From positions 1 to 64,000 of the forward strand of contig JAHJLV010000044.1 of the NCBI GenBank assembly GCA_018821535.1: a DNA stretch of 64,000 nucleotides. Reading direction: 5' to 3'. The notes under the pieces were generated by a model. That model saw only the letters and a program-made list of their open reading frames with translations, was not told the DNA's origin and searched no databases. This DNA is from Pseudomonadota bacterium (GTDB taxonomy: Bacteria > Desulfobacterota > Desulfobacteria > Desulfobacterales > Desulfobacteraceae). The translations under genes were made by a program, and so were the position numbers. This document shows, in pieces, positions 8,745 through 17,612 of the stretch (the first letter of the stretch is position 1; each line of letters starts with the position of its first letter).

Positions 8745-9716
8745 ATGCTCATGGCCAAGCTGAACAATACGGATTCCGGTCTGGTTCTTTTAACGCTCAG
8801 TCCGGATATGGGCGGGATAAAAATCATTGACGCCATCCGAAACGCAAATGCCGAACATACGATTATTGTTACCTATGATCCGGATGATCATGATTCTGAT
8901 GTTCTGGTTCAGGCCCTTGAAATGGGGGCCTATGAATGCGCTGAAGTGCCGGAACAGATTCATGGCCGGGGGTATAAGGAATTCAGGCTGCACCTGCTAA
9001 CCGTTATCGGGCTTTTAAGAACCCGGAAAAGATTTTCAACCCGGCCGGATACAGCGTATAAAAACAAGTTTTTCATGCCTGAGAAAAAAGAGGGAAAACC
9101 CCTTAAGAAAAAACGCGTTCTGCCAAAGGTTCCTGTGGGACGGTTTGATATTATTGCCATTGCATCCTCAACCGGCGGCCCTGAAATACTGACCCAGATT
9201 TTTTCCATTCTGCCGGGCAATTTAAAAGTGCCGATCCTTCTGGTCCAGCATATTCCCAGGGACATGACCCGGTATTTTGCAAAAAGTCTGAATGAAAAAT
9301 CAGAACTCAATATTTTCCAGGCCAGTCACGGGGATGAAATCCTGCCTTCAAATGTATATCTGGCTCCCGGCGGTGAGCATATGACGGTTTCAGCTCCCGA
9401 TTTTCAAGGCAGGCGTCAGATCTATCTGAACCAGAATCCTCCGGTGAACGGGGTACGTCCGTCAGCCGACATTCTTTTTGAGTCCATTGCCAGATCGTAT
9501 AATGGAAAGATTCTTGCGGTTGTGTTAACCGGCATGGGTGAAGACGGCAAAAACGGGGTGGCCCAAATGAAAAAAACAGGATGTGTGTGTATCACCCAGA
9601 CCGCCCGGAGCTGCGTGGTGTACGGCATGCCCAGAGCCATTGATGAAGCGGGGCTCTCAGATGAGCAGCTGGATCCTTTGAGCATTACCCAGAAAATAGT
9701 CATGGCGGGGCAATGA
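8745..9716 (+). CDS. cheB: CheB-type chemoreceptor methylesterase with degenerate receiver
   Basis: The catalytic domain (about residues 135-320) has the triad expected for glutamate methylesterase/deamidase: Ser in IASSTGG, His in VQHIPRDM, Asp in TGMGEDG. The receiver is degenerate: the residue aligned with the phospho-acceptor Asp (VLLTLSPDMGG) is not acidic and the KP motif is absent. The first canonical start is ATG 8745, but the frame is open upstream to 8586 and encodes a convincing receiver N terminus (LDIIIAQDNPETV). The true protein therefore probably starts further upstream, with no ATG/GTG/TTG available (ATT at 8604 follows AGGCAGG). A rare start, a frameshift from cheY or a base-call error could explain this. 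No cheR is present. Confidence 0.85.
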   Translation: MLMAKLNNTDSGLVLLTLSPDMGGIKIIDAIRNANAEHTIIVTYDPDDHDSDVLVQALEMGAYECAEVPEQIHGRGYKEFRLHLLTVIGLLRTRKRFSTRPDTAYKNKFFMPEKKEGKPLKKKRVLPKVPVGRFDIIAIASSTGGPEILTQIFSILPGNLKVPILLVQHIPRDMTRYFAKSLNEKSELNIFQASHGDEILPSNVYLAPGGEHMTVSAPDFQGRRQIYLNQNPPVNGVRPSADILFESIARSYNGKILAVVLTGMGEDGKNGVAQMKKTGCVCITQTARSCVVYGMPRAIDEAGLSDEQLDPLSITQKIVMAGQ

Positions 9717-9720
9717 ATGA

Positions 9721-10230
9721 TCAGTGTGATTTTAGGGTGTCGATAATCTGATCTGCAATCTGTTCAGGGGTGAGTATATCGGTGTTGATCTCAAATTCAC
9801 AGGCAGCCTTGTACTTTGAAATTCTGGATTCAAGCACCTGGGCCACTTCTTCGGTAAAGGTCTTGCCGTCAACCAGCGCCGGCCTTTGCGTGTCATCCTG
9901 AATACGGTCAACAATGGTACCAACAGATGCTGTCAGCCAGAAAACCCGCCCGCTCTTTTTTAAAATGTCCCGGTTTTCCTCCCGTTCAATCACGCCTCCG
10001 CCGGTATCCACCACGACATTATCCATGTGCTGAATTTTCAAGGTTTCCAGGGTTTCCAGATCCCGGAATTTTGTCCATCCCGATGTCTGCACAATCTGCG
10101 GGATGGACATATCGGCAGCTTTGACAATATTGCTGTCCATTCCGATACAGGTCATGCCCAGTTTTTTTGCGACAATTTCACCCACAACACTTTTCCCTGT
10201 TCCCCGGTATCCGATCAGTATGATATTCAT
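9721..10230 (-). CDS. aroK: Shikimate kinase
   Basis: A 169-aa P-loop kinase that phosphorylates shikimate at O3 in aromatic amino-acid synthesis. Walker A is GYRGTGKS (7-14), the shikimate-binding D and R appear in GMDSN and KFRDLE, the GGG motif is in VDTGGGVIE and the lid Arg in DDTQRPAL. Length matches AroK. It overlaps the aroE stop by 4 nt, so aroE-aroK form a coupled pair, and it converges on cheB with a 4-nt gap. Confidence 0.93.
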   Translation of the reverse strand: MNIILIGYRGTGKSVVGEIVAKKLGMTCIGMDSNIVKAADMSIPQIVQTSGWTKFRDLETLETLKIQHMDNVVVDTGGGVIEREENRDILKKSGRVFWLTASVGTIVDRIQDDTQRPALVDGKTFTEEVAQVLESRISKYKAACEFEINTDILTPEQIADQIIDTLKSH

Positions 10231-11096
10231 TTTGTCAAATGCTCCATGACAACATCCCTCAGGGTCTGGACAGGGGCTTTTTGTCCTGTGAACCGTTCAA
10301 ACTGCAGCGCTGCCTGGTGGATGAACATTTCAACACCGGACACGGTTTTCAGGCCGCAGGATTTTGCATCTTTGAGCAGTTTTGTTTCAAGGGGGGTATA
10401 CACAATATCAAAAACCACCTGGCCTTTTCTGAACAGTTCCTGCGCAATCAGGGATGCATTTTCTTTAGGATGCATGCCCACCGGTGTGCAGTGAACAATA
10501 ATATCTGCGGTCTGCATGGCCGCAGCAAGCGTTTCGTCATTCATTGTGCGGGTATAAATGGTTGCCCGGGATCTTGCTTTTAAATCATTGCCCAAAGCGT
10601 CCAGCATGTTCTGGTCAATGTCCAGCAAGGTGACATCTTTGATTCCAGGATGCCAGGCCAGTGTAAAGGCAATGGCCCTTGATGCGCCGCCAGCCCCTAT
10701 CATGAGCACACTTTTCTGGTTCAGGTCCACGCCGGCATCTTCCAGGGCTTTTAAGGCGCCGGGACCGTCGGTATTAAATCCTTCCAGCTTTCCGTTTTCA
10801 TTGACCACCGAATTGATGGATCCGATGGCAAGATCCACGTCAGATATGGAATCCACATATTGAATGGCTTCTATCTTGTGGGGAATGGTGATGCTCATTC
10901 CCCTGAAGTTTTCAAGCGCTCTCATTCCTGCCAGCGTGCTTTTCACATCCTCAACCCGGTTTGCCACATAGACAAAATCAAGGCCGAGCGCTGCATATCC
11001 GGCATTATGGATGGCCGGAGAAAGGCTGTGGGATACGGGGTTGCCGATAACGGAACAGAATTTTGTTTTCGTTCCGATGGATCTGATATCTGTCAT
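10227..11096 (-). CDS. aroE: Shikimate 5-dehydrogenase
   Basis: An NADP-dependent enzyme reducing 3-dehydroshikimate. Substrate-binding motifs are GNPVSHSLSP, SITIPHK and GFNTDGPG; the Rossmann loop is GAGGASRAI. The start at 11096 (MTDIRS) is preferred over 11102 because the AGGA ribosome site is then 6 nt away instead of touching the start codon. About 289 aa, normal for AroE. It is immediately upstream of aroK in the same transcript. Confidence 0.93.
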   Translation of the reverse strand: MTDIRSIGTKTKFCSVIGNPVSHSLSPAIHNAGYAALGLDFVYVANRVEDVKSTLAGMRALENFRGMSITIPHKIEAIQYVDSISDVDLAIGSINSVVNENGKLEGFNTDGPGALKALEDAGVDLNQKSVLMIGAGGASRAIAFTLAWHPGIKDVTLLDIDQNMLDALGNDLKARSRATIYTRTMNDETLAAAMQTADIIVHCTPVGMHPKENASLIAQELFRKGQVVFDIVYTPLETKLLKDAKSCGLKTVSGVEMFIHQAALQFERFTGQKAPVQTLRDVVMEHLTK

Positions 11097-11162
11097 GCGC
11101 ATTCCTTTTTACCACATTTTTTTAATAAAATATTCATGATATCCCCTTTTTTGAATGCGTCC

Positions 11163-11190
11163 TGGGTTGAATGAATCTTGGGTTGAATGA
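11163..11190. repeat. Direct repeat TGGGTTGAATGA x2
   Basis: Two exact 12-bp copies at 11163-11174 and 11179-11190, on one helical face (16-bp period). An inverted partner, ATTCATTCAACC, lies at 11305-11316 inside the spacer of the downstream promoter. The set sits between divergent aroE and the phosphate-transporter gene and resembles a regulator-binding array; the regulator is unknown. Confidence 0.5.
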
Positions 11191-11295
11191 TTGCACGAGT
11201 ATAAAGACTTTTAAGCAGATAGTCAAACATGTAACATGAAAACACACATTATGAAAACATAGATTGATCGGGTTTTTCAACTCTTGATTTCTTGC

Positions 11296-11323
11296 TTGAC
11301 TCAAATTCATTCAACCTGATACT
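11296..11323 (+). promoter_or_regulatory. Predicted sigma-70 promoter for the Na/Pi cotransporter gene
   Basis: TTGACT (11296-11301), a 16-bp spacer, and GATACT (11318-11323), 67 nt upstream of the ATG at 11390. The spacer contains the inverted copy of the GGTTGAAT repeat found at 11163-11190, so a protein bound there would block the promoter. Confidence 0.5.
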
Positions 11324-11389
11324 AAAAGCCTGTTGTGAGCTGCACATTGGCCGGACACAAACACGGTGGATATCTATAATAGGAGCACT

Positions 11390-13054
11390 ATGGGCGGATT
11401 TGATTATTGGAAACTGTTGGCGGGTCTGGGTATTTTTCTGTTTGCCATGCAGCTTTTGGAGAATTCAATCAAGGATCTGGGAGGGCGGACATTTCGAAAA
11501 ATCATCCGTCAGTACACCAACACCCGGGTCAAGGCAATTTTAAACGGAGCAGCTGTCACTGCCCTTCTGCAGAGCAGCTCTGCAGTATCGCTGATGGTTC
11601 TGGCCTTTGTGGGGGCCGGTATCATGAATATGGAAAACGCCATCGGGGTTATTCTGGGGTCCAACATCGGTACAACCCTGACCGCATGGATTGTGGCAAC
11701 CCTGGGATTTAAAATTAAAATTGAAACTTTTGCACTGCCGTTTATCGGTGCAGGCGGGATCGGACTTATTTTTTTAAAGCCCACAAGTCACCTGTATCAT
11801 ATCAATCGGCTCCTGATCGGGTTCGGGTTTTTGTTTCTGGGCCTGGATTATATGAAAACAAGTGTGGAGGCATTTTCCCAGCATTTTGATCCCCAGCGGC
11901 TTCAGAACATGGAACCCTGGATGTATCTGGTCATTGGAACACTGATGACGGCTGTGATGCAGGCCAGTGCCGCAACCATTGCTGTTGCCCTGACCGCATT
12001 GAACAGCGGGCTGATGGGGTTTGACATGGCAGCAGCCATGGTGATCGGGGCCAATATCGGCACCACCATTACGGTCCTGCTGGGGGCGATCGGCAGCTCT
12101 CCTCCGAAAAAACGTGTGGCAGCAAGTCATTTGGTCTTTAATGTGGTCACCGGCGTCATCGCATTTTCAACCCTGCCCATACTGGTGGCAACTGTTGAGT
12201 TGTTTGTAGATATCTCAACGAACGGGCCGGTGGGCCTGGCCCTTTTACACACACTTTTCAATGTCACCGGGGTGCTGATTTTTCTGCCGTTTGTCTCGAT
12301 GCTCACAGCATTGTTGATAAAATTTTACCCGGAATACAGAGAAATCTTAAGCGTCCATCTTGCCAATACCCCGACAGAAGAAGTGGATGCTGCAGGTCTG
12401 GCTATGAAAAATGAGATCCGTCACCTGCTTCAGGAGTGTCAGCTGTATACGCTCCGGATATTGTCCATCGATGAAAAACTGGTGTTTGATGAGCCGTTGC
12501 CGTTTGAAAAAAACAGAAAGAAAAAACTGACCATAGAAGAACTGTACACCCATATTAAGCTGCTACACGCCGATATTATCTCGTTTTATTCAGGTATTCA
12601 GAAAAACAAGCTGGATGTCGATGTCACACAGGAATTGGAGCGGGCCATTGTCGCATCCAGAAACATATTGAACGCTGCCAAGAATTTTAAAAGCATTCGC
12701 ACCAATCTGGATGAGTTCAGGTTTTCAGACACCCAGTATTTGAACATACAGTATGAACGATTCAGAAAACGACTGCTTTTTTTGTATCATGAAATTGAAA
12801 ATCTGGTTGCCAAAAACCCGGACACCCAGTTTGAATCCCTGATGCACGCCTTCCAGCAGATTGAACTGGCAGACAATCAATTTATCGATAAAACCGTTAA
12901 CGCCGCACCAGATGATTCTTTTCAGCAGATTGACCTGTCCACGCTTTTCCTGGTGAATCGGCTGTTTACCCAGGCCTGCCGAATGATCATTTTCAGCCTG
13001 AAGGATTTGAGCCTGTCACAGGAAAAAGCAGAGATGTTTGATAAAACCATCTAA
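11390..13054 (+). CDS. Na/Pi cotransporter family protein with C-terminal PhoU-like domain
   Basis: A 554-aa membrane protein. The N-terminal half has two inverted-topology repeats with the NptA/SLC34 signatures QSSSAVS and GSNIGTT (first repeat) and QASAAT and GANIGTT (second repeat), with about eight hydrophobic segments up to residue 310. The C-terminal 220 residues are helical and PhoU-like and would lie in the cytoplasm. The family moves inorganic phosphate with sodium; in bacteria it may export Pi. The start at 11390 is chosen for AGGAG just upstream; a GTG at 11366 would add eight residues. No pho regulon genes are adjacent. Confidence 0.9.
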   Translation: MGGFDYWKLLAGLGIFLFAMQLLENSIKDLGGRTFRKIIRQYTNTRVKAILNGAAVTALLQSSSAVSLMVLAFVGAGIMNMENAIGVILGSNIGTTLTAWIVATLGFKIKIETFALPFIGAGGIGLIFLKPTSHLYHINRLLIGFGFLFLGLDYMKTSVEAFSQHFDPQRLQNMEPWMYLVIGTLMTAVMQASAATIAVALTALNSGLMGFDMAAAMVIGANIGTTITVLLGAIGSSPPKKRVAASHLVFNVVTGVIAFSTLPILVATVELFVDISTNGPVGLALLHTLFNVTGVLIFLPFVSMLTALLIKFYPEYREILSVHLANTPTEEVDAAGLAMKNEIRHLLQECQLYTLRILSIDEKLVFDEPLPFEKNRKKKLTIEELYTHIKLLHADIISFYSGIQKNKLDVDVTQELERAIVASRNILNAAKNFKSIRTNLDEFRFSDTQYLNIQYERFRKRLLFLYHEIENLVAKNPDTQFESLMHAFQQIELADNQFIDKTVNAAPDDSFQQIDLSTLFLVNRLFTQACRMIIFSLKDLSLSQEKAEMFDKTI

Positions 13055-13220
13055 CTGGATTCTAAATGATCATATGCGATCTTTGGGTCATATATGGTTT
13101 TTTTGCTTTTTGTTTTTGACAGTCCTTCAAATAAAATTCGATAAATGCGTGTCCTGATAACCCCTCTGGTTTATTTCTCAGAGCGGTATTACATAAAAAA
13201 TAAGGAATATGAGACCAGGC

Positions 13221-13739
13221 TTACTTAACGGTTATATTATTATTGACATATTTTACACCGTCAACATCCATGACATATTCACCTGTGAGGTCTCTTTGAG
13301 CCGCACTGGAAGCTTCTCCGCGTAAAGTAACAGTCCCGTTGTCAGCAAAAACTTCTGTTGCAAAACCGCTGACATTTCTATGAAATAAAAGTGTGGTTTT
13401 CACTTTGGTGATGAGCCATGCATCTGATTTTTCATCAGAACGGTTTTCCTTTTTTTCTTCCAGCTTGTTGTTTACTCTTTTGACACCCGGCAGGCCCGCA
13501 ACGGTTTCACCGGCCAATGATCTATGGGATGCATCCTGTACCGTACCCGTCAGGGTGACAATTCCGTTTTTGGATTTCATTTTAATATTGTCGTCCTTAA
13601 GGTAGGTTTTGAACACATGGGTCTTTTTTGCAGATGATTCGATACGGTCATCCATCGAGAATGCAAAAACCGGGGTGGAGATGAATATCATAGCGGCCAC
13701 AATGGCCAATACTATAGAACAATACATTGATTTTTTCAT
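13221..13739 (-). CDS. BON-domain periplasmic protein (OsmY-like)
   Basis: A 172-aa exported protein. A signal peptide (MKKSMYCSIVLAIVAAM ... VFA) is followed by two BON domains (about 35-100 and 110-172), each with the G.VTLTG / G.VTLRG core and a closing VNN or YVNNN strand. BON proteins bind membrane or envelope components and are often osmotic-stress proteins. The start at 13739 is set by the signal peptide and an AGGAG site; an upstream in-frame extension looks non-coding. It lies 145 nt downstream of the P-type ATPase on the same strand. Confidence 0.88.
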   Translation of the reverse strand: MKKSMYCSIVLAIVAAMIFISTPVFAFSMDDRIESSAKKTHVFKTYLKDDNIKMKSKNGIVTLTGTVQDASHRSLAGETVAGLPGVKRVNNKLEEKKENRSDEKSDAWLITKVKTTLLFHRNVSGFATEVFADNGTVTLRGEASSAAQRDLTGEYVMDVDGVKYVNNNITVK

Positions 13740-13884
13740 TTTACGTCTCTCCTGTTTTTGGGTTGAATTTAAATATTGCCACGGCCTGAAAATTATCAAT
13801 GTTTTTGTAGTCTTTGACAGCATAAACATGAGCGGTGAAAGGGTCGAATGTGAACAATGGTCATATTTGACCGGACACCGCTGT

Positions 13885-16593
13885 TCAGGCCGTGATAAAA
13901 TCCTGTTTTTTGCGCAGGAACCCCTTTTTAACCTCGGTTATAAGTATGATTGTCACAGCTCCGGCAGTACACACCGCAAGCTCTTCCCATCGCAAAGGGG
14001 AAGTGCGGAAAACCAGGTTGAAAAAAGGAACATAGATGATAATCAATTGCAGGATCAACGTAACACCTATCGCGATTAAAAGCATGGAATTGCTGAACCA
14101 GGAACAGGAAAACAACGATTCATGCTGTTTGCGAACGCACAGCGCATAGGCCATCTGGCAGAATGTCAGCATGGTGAAAACCATGGTCTGCCAGGCCTGC
14201 GACCCTGTTCCATTACCCCAGAACACGTATCCCGCACCCACTGAAATCAGGCCCATAATCAAGCCCATCACGATAATCTGCCATCCTAAGCCCCGGGCAA
14301 AGATTCCCTCTTCTGGATCAATTGGCGGGCGATCCATAATTTTCTGTTCAGCTTCTTCATATCCAAGGGCGATGGCAGGGATGCCATCGGTCACCAGGTT
14401 GATCCATAAAATCTGAATCGGAAGCAAAGGCAGCGGCATCCCGAGTATCGGTCCTGTGAGCATTACAACGATTTCGCCTGTGTTTCCCGTGAGAATATAT
14501 TTTACAAATTTTCGAATATTATCATAGATACGGCGCCCCTCTTTAACCGCTGCAACAATGGTGGCAAAATTATCGTCCAGAAGCACCATGTCCGAAGCTT
14601 CTTTGCTGACATCGGTACCGGTAATTCCCATTGCCACACCGATATCGGCTGATTTCAGAGCTGGCGCATCGTTTACGCCGTCACCGGTCATGGAAACGAT
14701 CTCATGCTGTTTTTGCAGTACATCAATGATAATCATCTTATGACTTGGCGAGACCCGGGCAAAAACCGAAATTTGCGGAATACGCAGATTGCGCTCTTCC
14801 TCGGTCATTTTTTCCAGATCCTGACCGGTCAGGAATGTGTCTGTGTCCGTAATGCCCAATTGTCCGGCAATGGCCACAGCAGTGAACGGGTGGTCTCCGG
14901 TAATCATCACCGGGCGGATTCCGGCCTGTTTACAAAGCCGCACCGCCTCGATTGCTTCCGGACGCACCGGATCGATCATTCCGGCCAGACCCAGAAAAAT
15001 AAGGTTTAGTTCATACTGTTCCGGCTGGTCCAGTTCATCGGCATCCATGAACCGATATGCCAGCCCAAGCACCCGGATGCCGTTTTTAGCCATGACGGTA
15101 TTTTCAGCCAGAATTGCATTTTTTTGTGTATCATCAAGCGGCGAAATTTTACCGTTGATCAGGATGCGGCCGCAGACATCGATCAATCCGTCCGCAGCGC
15201 CCTTGGTCAGCAGGAGATGGCCGGTATGCCCGTCCTGTCCGGACAAAGCACAAATGGGATAGGAAGACATCTTTTCGGAAGAAGCGGGCATGGCATGAAC
15301 CGTGGACATGCGTTTGCGCTCCGAGTCAAAGGGCAGTTCCCGTACCCGCGGTAACACGGTTTTAAGATCGGTCTGAATCAGTCCTGCCTCACGGGCGGCA
15401 ATCACCAGCGCACCTTCTGTGGGATCTCCTAAAATATTCTGGCGGGCGCTTTCGTCTATGATTGCATCGTTGCACAGCGTGCCTGCCAGCAGCAGTAAAG
15501 AAAGATCGATATCCTCCTTGTGTTCGCCAACAGCCTGGGCAGGAGTAACCCTGCGATCCTGCAGCACCACTTCGGTCACGGTCATTTTGTTCTGGGTTAA
15601 GGTGCCTGTTTTATCCGAACAGATCACTGTCACGCTGCCCAAGGTTTCCACAGCGGCAAGCTGCCGGATCAGTGCTTTTTTCTTGAGCATCTGCTGTGCG
15701 CCAAGCGCCAGGGCAATGGTGACCACAGCGGGCAGACCTTCGGGAATGGCGGCCACGGCCATGCTGATGGCAGTCATAAACATTATTTTCCATCCGGCAC
15801 CCTGCAGATACATTAACCCGGCCACCACAAAAATAAACACCACGGCAGCCAGGGCCAGGGATTTGCCCAGTTTGCTCAATCGACGCTGCAAAGGGGTTTG
15901 TTCATCTTCCACACCATGCAGAAGTGTGGCGATTTTCCCCAGTTCCGTTTGCATCCCGGTGCTTGTGACAACGGCCTGCCCGCGCCCATAGGTGATCACC
16001 GTCCCCATATAGATCATGTTTTTCCGGTCAGCCAGGGCATGCTCCCCCTGGTCCAGCGTGCGGGAATGTTTATCCACTGATTCTGATTCACCAGTCAGGG
16101 TCGCTTCCTGCACCTTGAGGTTTAAAGCTTCTATCAGACGGGCATCGGCAGGCACGACATTTCCGGATTCTATCAACAGAATATCCCCCGGAACCAGATC
16201 TTTTGCAGAGATCTGCTGCTCTTTGCGGTCACGCAGCACCCTCACGTTGGGTACGGTCATTTTTTTAAGTGCTGCCATTGCATTTTCAGCTTTGAATTCC
16301 TGCCAGAATCCGAGAAGGGTGTTCAGCACGACAATGATGAAAATAACAATGGCATCAATATATTCCTGTAAGGCCGCTGAAATGATCACGGCGGCCAGCA
16401 GAATCAGGATCATCACCTCTTTTACCTGGGCCAGCAGAATGCCCCAGGCGTTTTTTCTGCCCTTTTCAACAAGTTCGTTGGGCCCGTGCGTATGGAGCCG
16501 CTGTTTGGCCTCGGCAGCTGATAATCCCTGCCCGGCAATGGTTGCATGATTTTGTAAAACAGTTTCAGCGCTCAGGACATGTGGCTCCTGCAT
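13885..16593 (-). CDS. P2-type cation-transporting ATPase (calcium-type)
   Basis: A 902-aa P-type ATPase. Visible motifs: N-terminal cation-ATPase domain, actuator TGES (167-170), phosphorylation site SDKTGTLT with D327, hinge GDGVNDAPALKSADIGVAM, and ion-site residues PEGLP in M4 (284-288) and NLVTDG in M6. The PEGLP and N..TD signatures are those of SERCA/PMR1-like pumps, so Ca2+ (or Mn2+) export is likely; PMA1-like annotation is sometimes given to close relatives. Ten membrane segments are expected. GGGGAG precedes the start. It is followed by a BON-domain envelope gene, which may share its transcript. Confidence 0.93.
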   Translation of the reverse strand: MQEPHVLSAETVLQNHATIAGQGLSAAEAKQRLHTHGPNELVEKGRKNAWGILLAQVKEVMILILLAAVIISAALQEYIDAIVIFIIVVLNTLLGFWQEFKAENAMAALKKMTVPNVRVLRDRKEQQISAKDLVPGDILLIESGNVVPADARLIEALNLKVQEATLTGESESVDKHSRTLDQGEHALADRKNMIYMGTVITYGRGQAVVTSTGMQTELGKIATLLHGVEDEQTPLQRRLSKLGKSLALAAVVFIFVVAGLMYLQGAGWKIMFMTAISMAVAAIPEGLPAVVTIALALGAQQMLKKKALIRQLAAVETLGSVTVICSDKTGTLTQNKMTVTEVVLQDRRVTPAQAVGEHKEDIDLSLLLLAGTLCNDAIIDESARQNILGDPTEGALVIAAREAGLIQTDLKTVLPRVRELPFDSERKRMSTVHAMPASSEKMSSYPICALSGQDGHTGHLLLTKGAADGLIDVCGRILINGKISPLDDTQKNAILAENTVMAKNGIRVLGLAYRFMDADELDQPEQYELNLIFLGLAGMIDPVRPEAIEAVRLCKQAGIRPVMITGDHPFTAVAIAGQLGITDTDTFLTGQDLEKMTEEERNLRIPQISVFARVSPSHKMIIIDVLQKQHEIVSMTGDGVNDAPALKSADIGVAMGITGTDVSKEASDMVLLDDNFATIVAAVKEGRRIYDNIRKFVKYILTGNTGEIVVMLTGPILGMPLPLLPIQILWINLVTDGIPAIALGYEEAEQKIMDRPPIDPEEGIFARGLGWQIIVMGLIMGLISVGAGYVFWGNGTGSQAWQTMVFTMLTFCQMAYALCVRKQHESLFSCSWFSNSMLLIAIGVTLILQLIIIYVPFFNLVFRTSPLRWEELAVCTAGAVTIILITEVKKGFLRKKQDFITA

Positions 16594-16781
16594 GGTTTTC
16601 TCCCCTATTCATAAAATTATTTCAGGTGTAAGATGTATACTTTAAAGTTTGGATGTGTTTTCTTCCGGGTCGAATTTTTGATTTTCTTCTTTCAGATAAC
16701 AGGTCCACGGTAATCAAGTCAAGACGGAACCCAAAATCCAGACCCTGTTTTTTGGACGCGGCCCAGGATGATTCAGACAGC

Positions 16782-16810
16782 TTGACAAAAAGCAGGAGAG
16801 TGTTTTATAT
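16782..16810 (+). promoter_or_regulatory. Predicted sigma-70 promoter
   Basis: TTGACA (16782-16787), a 17-bp spacer, and TTATAT (16805-16810), 38 nt before the start of the enoyl-CoA hydratase/isomerase gene. A perfect -35 box and ideal spacing make this one of the clearest promoters in the window. Confidence 0.6.
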
Positions 16811-16847
16811 CGCCATCTGTCACATAAAACATAAAACAGGAGAAGAC

Positions 16848-17570
16848 ATGGCTAAAATTGAATGGGAAAAAATCGATAATACAGCGCTGGTGAGAATGGT
16901 CAATAACAAGAATCGTATGGATATGACCTTTGCCCAGGAAATGCTCATTATATTTGAGCAAGTGCTTGCAGATGAGTCTGTCACCTCCATGATTCTTACA
17001 TCAGATGATGCCAAATTTTTTTCAATGGGCGTTCATGTGGACTGGCTTGAGGACCGCCTTCGTGAAAACGATACCGATTCTGTGAAAAATTTTTTGTTCG
17101 GCATGCAGGATGTCTTTAAGCAGATCCTGTTAATGCCTATTCCGGTTATCGCTGCCATTAACGGTCATGCCTATGGCAATGGATCTATCATATGCGGGGC
17201 CTGTGATTTTCGGTTCATGCGTTCGGACAAAGGATATTTTTGTTTCCCGGAAGTGGATTTGAACATCCCGTTTTTACCGTCCATGTTTTTATGGCTTCAA
17301 CGGGCCATTCCCCATCCGCTGTTTAACAGCATGGCACTGAGCGGAAGGCCGGTAACTGCACCGGAGCTTGCAAAATATGCAGTGATTGAAAAAGCGTGCA
17401 AGGACAGCAGTGAGCTCATGGAAGAGGCACTTGGCTTTGCTAAAACATTTGACAAGGGCCGCAAAATTTTCGGTGAACTGAAAAAAAGAATGAACCAGCA
17501 TATTGTCACTGTCATGGAAACACAGGACCGGCCGTTGCTTGAGTCTTTGTCTTTATTTGCAAAGGATTAA
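16848..17570 (+). CDS. Enoyl-CoA hydratase/isomerase family protein
   Basis: A 240-aa crotonase-fold protein. The oxyanion-hole segments are FSMGVHVDWL and INGHAYGNGSIICGACDFR; a Glu sits in FPEVDLNIP where delta3,delta2-enoyl-CoA isomerases of the plant/PECI type carry their catalytic acid. The second hydratase Glu is not evident, so isomerase or another crotonase activity is more likely than classical hydration. The start at 16848 (MAKIEWEK) has AGGAG upstream; a longer in-frame extension to 16653 is not supported. It stands alone, convergent with the acyl-CoA synthetase, and fits a fatty- or carboxylic-acid oxidation context. Confidence 0.85.
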   Translation: MAKIEWEKIDNTALVRMVNNKNRMDMTFAQEMLIIFEQVLADESVTSMILTSDDAKFFSMGVHVDWLEDRLRENDTDSVKNFLFGMQDVFKQILLMPIPVIAAINGHAYGNGSIICGACDFRFMRSDKGYFCFPEVDLNIPFLPSMFLWLQRAIPHPLFNSMALSGRPVTAPELAKYAVIEKACKDSSELMEEALGFAKTFDKGRKIFGELKKRMNQHIVTVMETQDRPLLESLSLFAKD

Positions 17571-17612
17571 GCTGTCTTGCAACAGGCTTTGTCCTTAAGC
17601 TGTGTTTTTTCA

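Noticed and set aside
13118..13150. TTGACA box between the Na/Pi transporter and the BON gene
   Set aside because: It points rightward into the end of a minus-strand gene, so no gene would be served; likely chance.
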